Shown piece after piece: positions 52,653-61,151 of a stretch of 64,000 nucleotides of DNA. The notes below the pieces were generated by a model that did not search any database, was not told the DNA's origin, and worked only from the letters and a program-made list of their open reading frames with translations. Position 1 is the stretch's first letter. Each line of letters begins with the position of its first letter. The position numbers and the translations under genes were made by a program. Source of the stretch: a virus; IMG/VR virus record IMGVR_UViG_3300020190_000036, positions 1 to 64,000 of that record; one strand, given 5' to 3'.

Positions 52653-54578
52653 CTACTTAATTGGGCATGCCCCTGTAGCACAGTTCTCTGCATCGATATC
52701 TTCGCCGACTTTAGAAACGTAAAGCGGTACGGAGAAGTCGACTTTAGCAAGCATCTTTTCGTATGAATCTTTTGTTATTTCCTCATATGGAGCAAGAGCA
52801 AAATTGTGCTCTGAATGGAGAAGGAAAGAAACAGATTTAACGGAAGAGTCGTAGTTCTTCTCAAGCCATTCTTTTATGTCCGTTAGCTCCTCTTTTCGGT
52901 AGTAAACAGTCACAGAAACGGCGTTATCTGCCCACACGGTCTGCATCATCTTAACCCACTCAAGTTGTTCAATTGCTGTCATTTCTGCTGCGAGCACCGC
53001 GTTCGCTGGAGACTCACACGGGAATTCGACGACGTACCTTGTGTGGTCTTCGCGGCCGTCAATACCAATATCCCACTGAACCCTGTATCCACGCTTGCGG
53101 CAAGCCTCAACCAGGGGGTCAGCCGAACCAAATCGAACTCTTCTTATGTAATACCTAGCGTAGGCTGGGTGCACCCCTGGAGTTATGCCCGGCAAGAGCG
53201 AAAGAGTTCCGGACGGCTGAACAGTAGTAAGCCTTACAGACTTGGGGAAATTATTTTCTTTTGAGTAATTCTCATCAAATTCGCGAAGGTTTCTATAAAC
53301 GGAATCTAGCCATGAAGTCTGTTCTTCTGATGCCTGAAGAATGCCAGTTACTGACTGCCCCAGTCGTGCGTTCTGCTTAACAATATTGGTTGTCTTCTCA
53401 TACGGGTAGTTCATTCGTGTTATCTGCTTCTGGACCTTATACAGCAGAATGCTTATTTCCTGAAACTGCTCAATCGAATCTATATTCGGCAAGAAAATTG
53501 TTGCAAGGTTGCAAGATTCACCATCGGCAAGACCTATTTCTGCGCAAGGGTTGAACCCGTCTACTGTGTTGTCTTGCCTCTTTTCACCTAGACGTCCATA
53601 TGTACGCGCAAGGCGACGATTTAGCAGACCGTATGGTTCCCCCGAGCCATCATACCCCTTCCATAGTTCAGGCATTATTTCATCAAAATGGTCTGCATAA
53701 ATACTGTTATTGGAATTAGCCCTCCATGCGGGGACGTTCCCTGATGACCAATTCTTTGCACGAAGGAAAAGAACGTCATCGGGGTCACCCATCGCTATTT
53801 GCGCTGACCGCCTTGACGAGCCGGAAACAACAATGCGACCAATAATGTTGCAAATATCCAAAACATCAACAGACCTCAATTTCTTGCCAATACGATTATC
53901 TAGAACTTTACAGATGTCAGTAATTCCTTCAATCAACGCACCAGGACCGGAAGCTGTGCCCCCGAATGTTTTTAGCGGAGCACCAAACTCTCTAATTAAT
54001 AGCGTGGAATACGTGAAAGACCGTCCAGTATCAAAGTAAGACTTTAAAACACTATGTAGGAGTCGGCGCCACCCGGTTCGACTATCTGGAACAATAATAT
54101 CTGCATCATTCGTGCGCTCATGCGCAATCACAACGCCAGCCTTGACTTTAGGGAGCTCGTGAATTTTCGAGCGCTCTACCGAAAACCCAACCCCGCCACC
54201 GAGCATGAGATAATCGAAAAGCATTTCGAAGTCCTCAATTTTTTCTATGTTTGTGAAGTAGCAGTTATTCAGCGATGTTGCATTGAATTTGTTAACGAGA
54301 GGCGTACCAAGCTGCCATAGCGAACGGCCGGAAAATGAGCACCGGAGATTAAAGCAATGGTCAAACAGCTTCTCTGCTTCTTTCTCTGATAATGGGACTC
54401 CAATTTCAAGAGCGCCATTTATCACACGCTCAAGCGTTTCAGTCCATGTTTCATTATTTCCATTATCGTTCCGTCTGCTATATGTGCGAAGAAAAACTAT
54501 TTCCCCCAAGCCGTTAAAGCCCCACGGGGGTGTTTTTAGGGAATATGAATCTACAAAATCTCTTCCTAGCTGCATCAT
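52653..54578 (-). CDS. nrdJ: adenosylcobalamin-dependent (class II) ribonucleotide reductase
   Basis: This 641-residue protein has the monomeric class II pattern. LNNCYF and LMLGGGVGFSVE are the substrate and cofactor loop. DGFNPCAEIGLADGESCNLA carries the catalytic Cys and Glu ('NPCAE'). TVQPSGTLSLLPG is a conserved loop. The C-terminal ATGACPIK is the redox Cys tail. The enzyme makes deoxynucleotides from ribonucleotides using vitamin B12 and needs no oxygen, so the phage depends on host cobalamin. It pairs with ThyX to supply DNA precursors. The ATG follows an AAAGGAAG site. Confidence 0.93.
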   Translation of the reverse strand: MMQLGRDFVDSYSLKTPPWGFNGLGEIVFLRTYSRRNDNGNNETWTETLERVINGALEIGVPLSEKEAEKLFDHCFNLRCSFSGRSLWQLGTPLVNKFNATSLNNCYFTNIEKIEDFEMLFDYLMLGGGVGFSVERSKIHELPKVKAGVVIAHERTNDADIIVPDSRTGWRRLLHSVLKSYFDTGRSFTYSTLLIREFGAPLKTFGGTASGPGALIEGITDICKVLDNRIGKKLRSVDVLDICNIIGRIVVSGSSRRSAQIAMGDPDDVLFLRAKNWSSGNVPAWRANSNNSIYADHFDEIMPELWKGYDGSGEPYGLLNRRLARTYGRLGEKRQDNTVDGFNPCAEIGLADGESCNLATIFLPNIDSIEQFQEISILLYKVQKQITRMNYPYEKTTNIVKQNARLGQSVTGILQASEEQTSWLDSVYRNLREFDENYSKENNFPKSVRLTTVQPSGTLSLLPGITPGVHPAYARYYIRRVRFGSADPLVEACRKRGYRVQWDIGIDGREDHTRYVVEFPCESPANAVLAAEMTAIEQLEWVKMMQTVWADNAVSVTVYYRKEELTDIKEWLEKNYDSSVKSVSFLLHSEHNFALAPYEEITKDSYEKMLAKVDFSVPLYVSKVGEDIDAENCATGACPIK

Positions 54579-54608
54579 TTCTTCCTTTGGAGACCGTGGG
54601 TGGCTTTA

Positions 54609-54626
54609 GAGATACGATTGTATCTC
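54609..54626 (-). promoter_or_regulatory. short inverted repeat upstream of ribonucleotide reductase
   Basis: GAGATAC and GTATCTC are perfect 7-base reverse complements around a 4-base GATT spacer, 31 bases before the reductase start. It may be an operator or a weak hairpin in the leader. It does not match the usual NrdR box. Confidence 0.35.
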
Positions 54627-54679
54627 ATTGGAAAATACTGAAACCGTCCAGTGTCCCCGGAAGTTTGACCGTTCAGTTT

Positions 54680-55018
54680 TTATAGAGATTTTGGATTCTT
54701 GACTATTCCAAGACGAAGTGCTTCAGAAAAGGGAACATACTTTCCCTTGCTGTGGATAAGAACATCTGCCTTAACGTATGGATTTATATGTCGCTCTTCA
54801 TAAATGTCCTCTTCTACGAGAATCATCTGCGACTCCATTAATGTTTCGCTTATTCCTAGACCAAATATAATTTTCGGTGCAGACTCTTCTGAGCCGGGAC
54901 AGTCCCCTGTTGGGTGTCCGCAAATCGGACATGGCCCTCTATCTCCGCTCAGGATTGTTGTGTCGGGGAATACCCTCCTGTTCCCCCCATCATTCGGCGT
55001 GTTATAAAAGGAATTCAT
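54680..55018 (-). CDS. hypothetical zinc-knuckle protein (112 aa)
   Basis: This 112-residue protein contains GPCPICGHPTGDCPG near residue 33, with three Cys and one His, a small treble-clef or knuckle zinc site I have seen in actinophage proteins. A helical middle (LGISETLMESQMILVEEDIYEE) follows, and the C-terminus has a KGKYVPFSEALRLGI segment. Function unknown. It lies between the reductase and another hypothetical gene on the same strand. Confidence 0.65.
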   Translation of the reverse strand: MNSFYNTPNDGGNRRVFPDTTILSGDRGPCPICGHPTGDCPGSEESAPKIIFGLGISETLMESQMILVEEDIYEERHINPYVKADVLIHSKGKYVPFSEALRLGIVKNPKSL

Positions 55019-55035
55019 TGGATAATTATACAGTA

Positions 55036-55671
55036 TTACATTTCCTGTACGAAAAATCCGTTCCTGACCATCGCCATCATCAACTCGTCGAAGGCCTCGG
55101 GTGGTAACTCTTCAGAATTTATATCCTGAGAAATGGCCATGCCAAGCATCTTGGGATATGTGTATTCTCTCATAACTTTTTCCCCGCCGCCAGGGTGAAT
55201 AAGCATGTCGAGCCATGTAATTTTCCTTCCCTCGCCATAGACGTACGGAACTGCAACAACATCGACACGAGGCTCGCCATCTATGAGAGATGCGTGAGAT
55301 ATTGTCACACACTCATGAACTCCAGAAATACTGTCATCTGCAAATATTTTAGCTAGGTCTAATTCATGAGTTTTTTCTTTATCGAATGAGCAAAACCCCT
55401 CCGCGACCATTGTTATGTCCGTTGCGCCCCAGAATTTACGGAGCGCCACGCACAGGGAGCCGCATTGAGCCAGTCTGTCAGCCGGGGGCATTCTCATGTA
55501 TTCCCTCTGAAGTTGAGCCACGATAGACAGACGACCGTCCGCCCAGCCAAAAAAATTGAAATTTAGGTCTTCGCCGAGCCCGTATTCCGTTACGGACAGG
55601 GCTTTTGCTAGTTGGGCAGACGTTACGGACAGCGCTATTTTACTAAAAATGTTGTCATAATTTCCGTCCAT
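55036..55671 (-). CDS. hypothetical protein (211 aa)
   Basis: This 211-residue protein has an N-terminal helix region, then a beta-rich middle (THELDLAKIFADDSISGVHECVTISH) and GEPRVDVVAVPYVYG. Nothing points to a known family. It starts at an ATG that faces the lysine-rich gene across a 77-base divergent gap, so the two probably have back-to-back promoters. Downstream are the zinc-knuckle gene and the reductase. Confidence 0.6.
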   Translation of the reverse strand: MDGNYDNIFSKIALSVTSAQLAKALSVTEYGLGEDLNFNFFGWADGRLSIVAQLQREYMRMPPADRLAQCGSLCVALRKFWGATDITMVAEGFCSFDKEKTHELDLAKIFADDSISGVHECVTISHASLIDGEPRVDVVAVPYVYGEGRKITWLDMLIHPGGGEKVMREYTYPKMLGMAISQDINSEELPPEAFDELMMAMVRNGFFVQEM

Positions 55672-55735
55672 TTAAAAAATTCTAGTATATTTTTCCTACA
55701 TTTCAGGACATCCCCTGGGGCCGCGCTTCTACTAC

Positions 55736-55741
55736 TAATAT
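55736..55741 (+). promoter_or_regulatory. TAATAT -10 element, candidate leaderless promoter
   Basis: TAATAT lies seven bases before the ATG of the lysine-rich gene and sits in the string CTACTAATAT, which is repeated before the gene at 61462. In Actinobacteria leaderless transcripts have a -10 TANNNT about seven bases before the start codon. No ribosome site is seen upstream. Confidence 0.4.
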
Positions 55742-55748
55742 TGGCGAT

Positions 55749-56150
55749 ATGAGCAACACTAAGAAAAAAACAGTCAAAAAGACAACGGCCAAAAAAGCAC
55801 CCGCGAAAAAGCAGGTAGCCAAAAAAGCCGCAGCACCCAAAGCCCCCGTGAAAAAGCAGGCGGCCAAGAAGGCTGCACCAGCTAAGAAGGCTGCACCGGC
55901 TAAGAAAAATAAAAACCTTATTGATTCAATCGAAAACAAAATTGAGGCAGCTACGGGCATTGAAATTCCTCAGTCCGTAATTAAAGAAGTTAAAGAAATG
56001 CACAACGCTTTGAGCGAGATGGATATGCCAAAGTTTTCGACAACAAAAACCAGCAACGGCGATGTAAATGTAAGTGTGTCATTTTCTACTCCCCCATCGC
56101 TAAAAAAGCTCTCCTGGTTTAAAAGAATATTTGGTCCTAAAAAAAAGTAA
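55749..56150 (+). CDS. lysine/alanine-rich histone-like protein
   Basis: This 133-residue protein has a 55-residue N-terminal tail made almost only of Lys, Ala and Pro (KKAAPAKKAAPAKKNKN), much like bacterial histone H1-like or HupB tails common in Actinobacteria. A helical middle follows (IDSIENKIEAATGIEI) and then a small beta part (DVNVSVSFSTPP). It probably binds DNA or RNA and could compact phage or host DNA. No catalytic motif is present. Confidence 0.75.
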   Translation: MSNTKKKTVKKTTAKKAPAKKQVAKKAAAPKAPVKKQAAKKAAPAKKAAPAKKNKNLIDSIENKIEAATGIEIPQSVIKEVKEMHNALSEMDMPKFSTTKTSNGDVNVSVSFSTPPSLKKLSWFKRIFGPKKK

Positions 56151-56159
56151 ACTTCGCCC

Positions 56160-56564
56160 GTGACGACGGAGCACAGGAAAGCCCCAAGGCGGAAAATAGT
56201 ATCCGTTAAAAGAACGGGCCGATGGGGTCAATATCAGCACGAGCACAGGCTTAGCTGCGGTCACGTTGAATTACGCCCAAGAAAAGCGTCTACCCCCACC
56301 CTCGCGTGCGCATGGTGCTATAGGGCGGCAAGGATGCAAATTGAACTTTCGTCGCTGGGAAAAAATGAACAGCAGCAACTTGACGAGGGCGATGACCCGA
56401 CTGTAGAGTCGCGCATCAGTCAGATACGGGCATCAATAGCTGCGAGATTTTCTGTTCCGCTGGAAGCAGTGGACATAGTTTCGAGCATTGCGACTGGGGA
56501 AGTTGTTGTGAGTTATGCAACTGTTTTTCTTTCGCAAAACGACATACGCCGCATATCTGAGTAA
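56160..56564 (+). CDS. hypothetical small protein with CxxC zinc site
   Basis: It starts at a GTG at 56160, nine bases after the previous stop. The first 60 residues are basic (KAPRRKIVSVKRTGRW) and contain HEHRLSCGHVELRP and ACAWCYRAA, a possible His/Cys zinc site. The C-terminal part is acidic and mixed (VEAVDIVSSIATGEVVVSYA). The ribosome site is weak. I do not recognise a family. Confidence 0.55.
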   Translation: MTTEHRKAPRRKIVSVKRTGRWGQYQHEHRLSCGHVELRPRKASTPTLACAWCYRAARMQIELSSLGKNEQQQLDEGDDPTVESRISQIRASIAARFSVPLEAVDIVSSIATGEVVVSYATVFLSQNDIRRISE

Positions 56565-56580
56565 AGCATCTACGGCATGG

Positions 56581-56955
56581 GTGGGAAATTTGGGAGACAA
56601 ATTCGATGAAGCACCAGAAAATGGGAGATGCAGCGGGGAAGACCCAAACATATGGTTCCCTGTATTCAGCAGGTCGCCAAGCAAGCGGGAACGCACGGCG
56701 GTAAACAAAAGAATAGCGATAGCAAAATCGTTCTGTTCAACCTGCGAGCACTCAGTCCAGTGTCTCGAATACTCCTTGCGTCACGAACCCCTGGGCATAT
56801 GGGGGGGAATGACGGAGCTGGAGAGGGCCAAGTTGAGGTCAGCGCGCGGAATCAATCTCTCCCGTGAGGGTAGGATATTTTTTCCTGGTGTCGGCATGAG
56901 GAATGCCAACGGCACAAGTGCTAGCTACAGGGCAAAGATAGATATCGATGGCTAG
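56581..56955 (+). CDS. WhiB-family iron-sulfur regulator
   Basis: The four WhiB cysteines are present: one in NGRCSGEDP, then FCSTCEHSVQCLEY with CxxC and the fourth Cys. The GIWGGMTELERAKLR turn follows, which is the WhiB signature G-[IVL]-W-G-G. WhiB proteins bind a 4Fe-4S cluster and work with sigma factors in Actinobacteria; phage-encoded forms (as in mycobacteriophage TM4) can block host WhiB. The start is uncertain: ATG 56515 lies inside the preceding gene, so the GTG at 56581 (about 124 residues) is preferred. The end overlaps the primase start by eight bases. Confidence 0.9.
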   Translation: MGNLGDKFDEAPENGRCSGEDPNIWFPVFSRSPSKRERTAVNKRIAIAKSFCSTCEHSVQCLEYSLRHEPLGIWGGMTELERAKLRSARGINLSREGRIFFPGVGMRNANGTSASYRAKIDIDG

Positions 56956-58690
56956 CGCTCAATATAAACACACGCAAACGCTCCTCAGCAGACTCGTCGG
57001 TGTCAGGTCGACCCCTGCGGGGTGGGAGGCCTCATGCCCCTGCAGGGACGATGACAGGAATCCTTCCCTATCCGTGGCGGAGGGTGACGATGGGAAGGTA
57101 TTGCTCCACTGTCACAGGGGGAACGGGTGCGATGTGGACAAAATATGCTCATCGATTGGCCTGACCACATCTGACCTATGGCCACCGAAAGAACCAGAGC
57201 CGATTAAAGAAAAAGACAAGCTTACTTTTGTCAAGTCTTACGACTATCTAGGCGAAGACGGAAACTTACTGTTTCAAAAAGTTAGATATGTAAATCAATA
57301 TGGGGTAAAAACATTTAGGCAACGAAAGCCGTCAGGAAGAGGAGAGTGGACCTATTCCTTGGGCGACACTCCAAAGGTTCTATATAACCTTCCGACGGTA
57401 TTAAAAGCCGTTAAGGGCGGCGACCCAATCTGGATTGTCGAGGGCGAAAAGGATGCAGACACCCTCACCGAGATGGGTGCGACAGCAACAACTGCCCCAG
57501 GTGGCGCCGGCAAGTGGCTAGACATACATACAGCAGCTCTTGCTGGTGCAACGATTGACATAATTGCAGACAACGACACACCAGGGAAAGAGCATGCCGC
57601 ACTCGTCTGCTCGGAGTTAGAAAAAGTCGGGTGCGACGTTCAGGTATGGATATGCCCAGACGTAAAAGACATTACAGAGCATCTTAATTCTGGTAAGGGC
57701 ATAGATGACTTGGTTTTTTTTGATGTATCTACGGTGGAAAAAACAAATACATCAACTGGGCTGGACCAGGGCGAAGGAGCCAGCGATGGTGAGGTCGTAT
57801 TATCGAAAATATCTACTCTTCTAAACAGGGACGACCTAACTATCGAACAGAAGATAGTCAAGGTGTCGAATGCTATTCATTCCTATTCCTCCACAGAATT
57901 AACGCTGGACGCTGGCCGCCTTGTTAATTGGGAGGAATTCCTAAAAGAGTCATCCAGTGATAATTATGACTGGGTAATACCGTGGCTTCTTGAAAAGTCG
58001 GAGCGAGTTATCGTTGTCGCAGCAGAGGGCGTTGGCAAAACAATGCTCGCGAGACAGGTCGCCATACTCACCGCGACTGGAATGCACCCTTTTACGTATC
58101 AAAGAATTAGTCCTGTCCGGACTCTTACCGTGGACCTGGAAAACCCAGAAAAAATTATCAGACGAACCTCTCGGTCTATTCAGGCCCAAGCCCTCAGCTA
58201 TGGATTCGAGAGAAAATCTCTGGCCGAGCTCTTTATTAAGCCATCTGGCATTGACCTGTTGAGAGTAAGCGACAGAATGCTTCTTGAGGAGCAGATAGAG
58301 AAAACTCAGCCGCAGATACTCGTAATGGGACCTCTTTATAAGTCATTTGTCGACCCTGGTGGAAGAACGTCGGAGGCGATAGCAGTTGAGGTGGCCAAGT
58401 ATCTTGACTACATCAGAACCGTCTATGGGTGCGCATTGTGGCTGGAGCACCATGCCCCCCTCGGCCAGACTACGTCTACAAGAGACCTTAGGCCATTCGG
58501 CTCGGCAGTATGGTCTCGGTGGCCGGAATTTGGAATATCACTCCAGCCAGATTTCGGTGCTTCAACGCCATACACATATGATGTTCGACATTTCCGTGGT
58601 GCCAGAGATGAGCGCCCATGGCCTACTAAAATAAAGAGGGGTAAACGATTCCCGTTTGAGGTCATCGAATTCTCCGGAAGCTCCACATAG
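56948..58690 (+). CDS. primase-helicase (zinc, TOPRIM and RecA-like ATPase)
   Basis: This 580-residue protein has, in order, a zinc-binding CHC2-like segment (SCPCRDDDRNPSLSV, then LLHCHRGNGC); a TOPRIM-like domain with WIVEGEKDADTL and IIADNDTPGKEHA over about residues 160-245; and a RecA-like ATPase with AEGVGKTMLARQV (Walker A, about 358-364), TLTVDLENPEKI, and ILVMGPLYKSF (motif 2). This resembles RepA-type and gp4-like replication helicases fused to a primase region. It would open and prime phage DNA replication. It overlaps the WhiB gene by eight bases. Confidence 0.88.
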   Translation: MASAQYKHTQTLLSRLVGVRSTPAGWEASCPCRDDDRNPSLSVAEGDDGKVLLHCHRGNGCDVDKICSSIGLTTSDLWPPKEPEPIKEKDKLTFVKSYDYLGEDGNLLFQKVRYVNQYGVKTFRQRKPSGRGEWTYSLGDTPKVLYNLPTVLKAVKGGDPIWIVEGEKDADTLTEMGATATTAPGGAGKWLDIHTAALAGATIDIIADNDTPGKEHAALVCSELEKVGCDVQVWICPDVKDITEHLNSGKGIDDLVFFDVSTVEKTNTSTGLDQGEGASDGEVVLSKISTLLNRDDLTIEQKIVKVSNAIHSYSSTELTLDAGRLVNWEEFLKESSSDNYDWVIPWLLEKSERVIVVAAEGVGKTMLARQVAILTATGMHPFTYQRISPVRTLTVDLENPEKIIRRTSRSIQAQALSYGFERKSLAELFIKPSGIDLLRVSDRMLLEEQIEKTQPQILVMGPLYKSFVDPGGRTSEAIAVEVAKYLDYIRTVYGCALWLEHHAPLGQTTSTRDLRPFGSAVWSRWPEFGISLQPDFGASTPYTYDVRHFRGARDERPWPTKIKRGKRFPFEVIEFSGSST

Positions 58691-58698
58691 TAGGAATA

Positions 58699-59343
58699 AT
58701 GACAAACGACAAAAACAAGCCCATATCTCGAGAATTCCTCAGTGAAAGAGATGCTCGCATATTCAAGATGCGGCAGGCCGGAACATCGACTTCAGAAATA
58801 GCGAGACGGTTCGGGGTGACAACTAGGGCAGTCTCTAAGGCCATTCAGCGCCAGCTAGAGAAGATGAATCAAGAAACGATGATGGCATACCCAGAGGTCC
58901 TCAGAATGGAGCTAGAGCGCTTAGACAGCCTCCAGCAGGCAATATGGCCGATGACTCAGCATCGTAAGGTCAAAATGGACGACGGCTCAGAGGTGCCCGT
59001 TGAGCCGGATATGAAAGCGATTCAACAAGTTCTTTCTATTATGGATAGAAGAACGAAATTGCTCGGTATGGACCACGTAAATCTAAACGTGCAGATGGAT
59101 ATGAACCAAATAAATTCCGACCCAATTAAGGTCACTCTTGCCGGTGCCCTGGGAAATCAGGAAAGCGAAAAATTTGACCCCGAATCGGAGGCCAAAAAAC
59201 TGCTCGAACTTATGGGCGCTTCAGGGATACTCCCACCGGCTATGGTTAAGAAACTGCTTGATGGCGATAGCGATGTAATAGACGCAGACATCGTCGAAGA
59301 CGAAATGGTCGCTGAGGGAGAATTAATAACTGAGGATGAGTGA
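58699..59343 (+). CDS. probable terminase small subunit
   Basis: This 214-residue protein has an N-terminal HTH of small-terminase type (GTSTSEIARRFGVTTRAVSKAI, about residues 28-50). A helical coil follows (EVLRMELERLDSLQQAIW), and then QQVLSIMDRRTKLLGMD, the segment joining HTH to oligomerisation domain that I associate with small terminases. The acidic C-terminus fits. The small subunit recognises the packaging site and feeds DNA to the large subunit at 16712-18031. A general transcription factor is the alternative. It lies about 41 kb from the large subunit, which is unusual. Confidence 0.6.
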   Translation: MTNDKNKPISREFLSERDARIFKMRQAGTSTSEIARRFGVTTRAVSKAIQRQLEKMNQETMMAYPEVLRMELERLDSLQQAIWPMTQHRKVKMDDGSEVPVEPDMKAIQQVLSIMDRRTKLLGMDHVNLNVQMDMNQINSDPIKVTLAGALGNQESEKFDPESEAKKLLELMGASGILPPAMVKKLLDGDSDVIDADIVEDEMVAEGELITEDE

Positions 59344-59674
59344 GAAAAACTCTATGAGAAAAGCTATGGACAAGGTAGTTGGCGAAATGCCCAATCTATC
59401 CGTTGCACCAATGACCAAAGACGACGATGGGCCAGTAGACAAGCAGGTTCTAATCCGCGTAAACGAAAAAGACCGAGCGAAATGGAAAAAAGCAGCCGAA
59501 GTAAGCGGAGTGAATTTATCAACCTGGATTAGGCACGTTCTGAACGCAGCGGCCACCGATTTGCTTGAGTGCGGACACCCCATTAATCGACGGAAATACT
59601 ATCCATGGGCGGAGTTCTGCCTAGATTGTGGTATGCGTCTTTCCGAAAAGCGACCTTCCGCTAGCAAACTATAA
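59336..59674 (+). CDS. ribbon-helix-helix protein with C-terminal zinc site
   Basis: The ATG overlaps the previous stop. Residues 38-70 (KQVLIRVNEKDRAKWKKAAEVSGVNLSTWIRHVLN) show the beta-strand, helix, helix layout of MobC/Arc-type ribbon-helix-helix proteins. The C-terminus has CGHP and FCLDCGMRL, a Cys4-type zinc ribbon. It is probably a DNA-binding regulator or a packaging or transfer accessory factor. Its partner gene upstream is the probable small terminase. Confidence 0.65.
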   Translation: MSEKNSMRKAMDKVVGEMPNLSVAPMTKDDDGPVDKQVLIRVNEKDRAKWKKAAEVSGVNLSTWIRHVLNAAATDLLECGHPINRRKYYPWAEFCLDCGMRLSEKRPSASKL

Positions 59675-59681
59675 TTAAAAG

Positions 59682-59687
59682 TACAAT
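59682..59687 (+). promoter_or_regulatory. TACAAT -10 element before zincin gene, candidate leaderless promoter
   Basis: TACAAT lies nine bases before the ATG at 59697 in an AT-rich stretch, with no visible ribosome site. This matches the leaderless layout seen before 55749 and 61462. Confidence 0.4.
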
Positions 59688-59696
59688 GCATTCGTT

Positions 59697-60770
59697 ATGG
59701 AAAAAAACAATTCCGGCCAACCACGTCGCCGCAGCATAGTCTCCGTTGACCCGGAAGCCCCTCGAAGAAAAATAACCGGCAAAAGAATGCCGAATATCAA
59801 TATTGAGAGAAAATCAATAGAACCATCTCTTATAAAAGCCTTAGATTCGGCCGAGAGGACAGTCGCGCCGATAACTAGGCCGCCCCTCGCCGATGGACGG
59901 TCAATGTATTTTGGAATGACACCATCAGAGATATCAAAGATGTGTGTTCCTATGTCAAGAGACGAGCAATTTACCTCTCTGGTAAAGATGAATTCGCTCG
60001 ATAAATCAAATAAAGAAATAATTGAACCGTTTAGAAAAAGATTCGATAAATGGGCAGAAAATAAGTCTAACGCCGTTGATTTTTCCACTGGCCCCCTATC
60101 GCAGCTGCGCACCGCAGTCGAAAGGGCACTACTGGAATCAAGCGAGTTTCTAAATGCCGTGCACAAATATGGCATGCCATCACTCGTTATTCGTTCTGAA
60201 TCTGCAGAGAAAAGTTTGATGGAAACAGGATTTATCAAAGAACATCTTGATGCAGCAGAAAAATCAGACCAGAGCATTGATTTCGTTCATTCAGTATTTG
60301 ACCCGTTTGGCAATGAAATAAGTTTTTCCCCCAAATCTCTAATACCGAGGGAGGCACTCGACGGCTCCCCAGAAAGCGGAGACATACAAATAGATTCGTC
60401 ATTCTCTGGACACCTGCGTCATGAGTGGGGCCACTATTTGCACATAGCGGTCCTCAATGACTCTGAAAGGTCTGTTGGCATAGGGTCGCTCAAGAACAGG
60501 GAAAGTTCTCGACTGCTTGAAATAGCGGAAAAATATTGCTCCAATCAACCGCTATCCAAATACAGGGCAATACCGTTCGGGGATACGCCGGATACGCCGA
60601 GAGCCATATCGCAGCTTTCTCACGAAAGTCTTCTGGAAATGTTTGCGGAGGGCATATCCGCCTACTTGCATCCAGACGCAGAAGTAGGGCGGAAATCAAT
60701 CAACTCTGTTTTGCGTAAAGACATAGAAACTATTCTGGGAGTCGTCCCGGATGAGCCTGAAATTCAATAA
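59697..60770 (+). CDS. zinc-metallopeptidase-like (HEWGH) protein
   Basis: This 357-residue protein has a zincin motif HEWGH at residues 242-246 in SGHLRHEWGHYLHIA, where the two His and the Glu would bind zinc and activate water. The third ligand may be the Glu in SLLEMFAEGIS about 75 residues further on. The N-terminal third is basic and low in structure (QPRRRSIVSVDPEAPRRK). There is no signal peptide. It could be an internal virion peptidase or a host-targeting protease. Two other zincin sites (ArdC and the second giant protein) occur in this window. Confidence 0.7.
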   Translation: MEKNNSGQPRRRSIVSVDPEAPRRKITGKRMPNINIERKSIEPSLIKALDSAERTVAPITRPPLADGRSMYFGMTPSEISKMCVPMSRDEQFTSLVKMNSLDKSNKEIIEPFRKRFDKWAENKSNAVDFSTGPLSQLRTAVERALLESSEFLNAVHKYGMPSLVIRSESAEKSLMETGFIKEHLDAAEKSDQSIDFVHSVFDPFGNEISFSPKSLIPREALDGSPESGDIQIDSSFSGHLRHEWGHYLHIAVLNDSERSVGIGSLKNRESSRLLEIAEKYCSNQPLSKYRAIPFGDTPDTPRAISQLSHESLLEMFAEGISAYLHPDAEVGRKSINSVLRKDIETILGVVPDEPEIQ

Positions 60771-60775
60771 TGACC

Positions 60776-60949
60776 ATGCCACGCTTTGAGGATAGTGACG
60801 ACCTCTACGATGAATACCAGCGCTATGCACAGGGGGCTCATGGTGAGCCGGAAGATTACGACACGTGGCTTGAATCGGAATACGGCAGAACCAAGCGTAA
60901 ACGCCCTAAAAAGCAAAAGCCCATAAGGTTTGATAGGGACGGTGACTAA
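60776..60949 (+). CDS. small charged protein (57 aa)
   Basis: I read this frame by hand. The ATG at 60776 gives MPRFEDSDDLYDEYQRYAQG and a basic end KRKRPKKQKPIRFDRDGD, with the stop at 60947-60949. An earlier ATG at 60770 overlaps the previous stop and adds two residues; either may be used. Acidic front and basic tail, no known domain. Confidence 0.55.
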   Translation: MPRFEDSDDLYDEYQRYAQGAHGEPEDYDTWLESEYGRTKRKRPKKQKPIRFDRDGD

Positions 60950-60952
60950 ACT

Positions 60953-61141
60953 ATGTCAACAATTTTCGGCTCAACCAAGGAGCCAAACTCAACCGCCCTG
61001 ATTCGAATACTGAACTCTCAAATGCTCAGACAAAACGACTCGCTGATGGACGCGATAGCCATCGACGAGAGCGAATCCAAGAGTAAGCTTCCATCTCGAG
61101 AAGAGCGACTTAAGATGTCCCTAACAGAGACAAAAGAGTAG
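60953..61141 (+). CDS. small hypothetical protein (62 aa)
   Basis: The ATG lies four bases after the previous stop. The protein is hydrophilic with a helical C-terminal half (ESESKSKLPSREERLKMSL). No family recognised. Adjacent small genes of this type are common in phage early regions. Confidence 0.5.
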   Translation: MSTIFGSTKEPNSTALIRILNSQMLRQNDSLMDAIAIDESESKSKLPSREERLKMSLTETKE

Positions 61142-61151
61142 GAACTAAGTT

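Noticed and set aside
58699-59343. Calling this HTH protein a sigma factor
   Set aside because: There is one HTH, no region 2, and the middle helix plus acidic tail fit a small terminase better.
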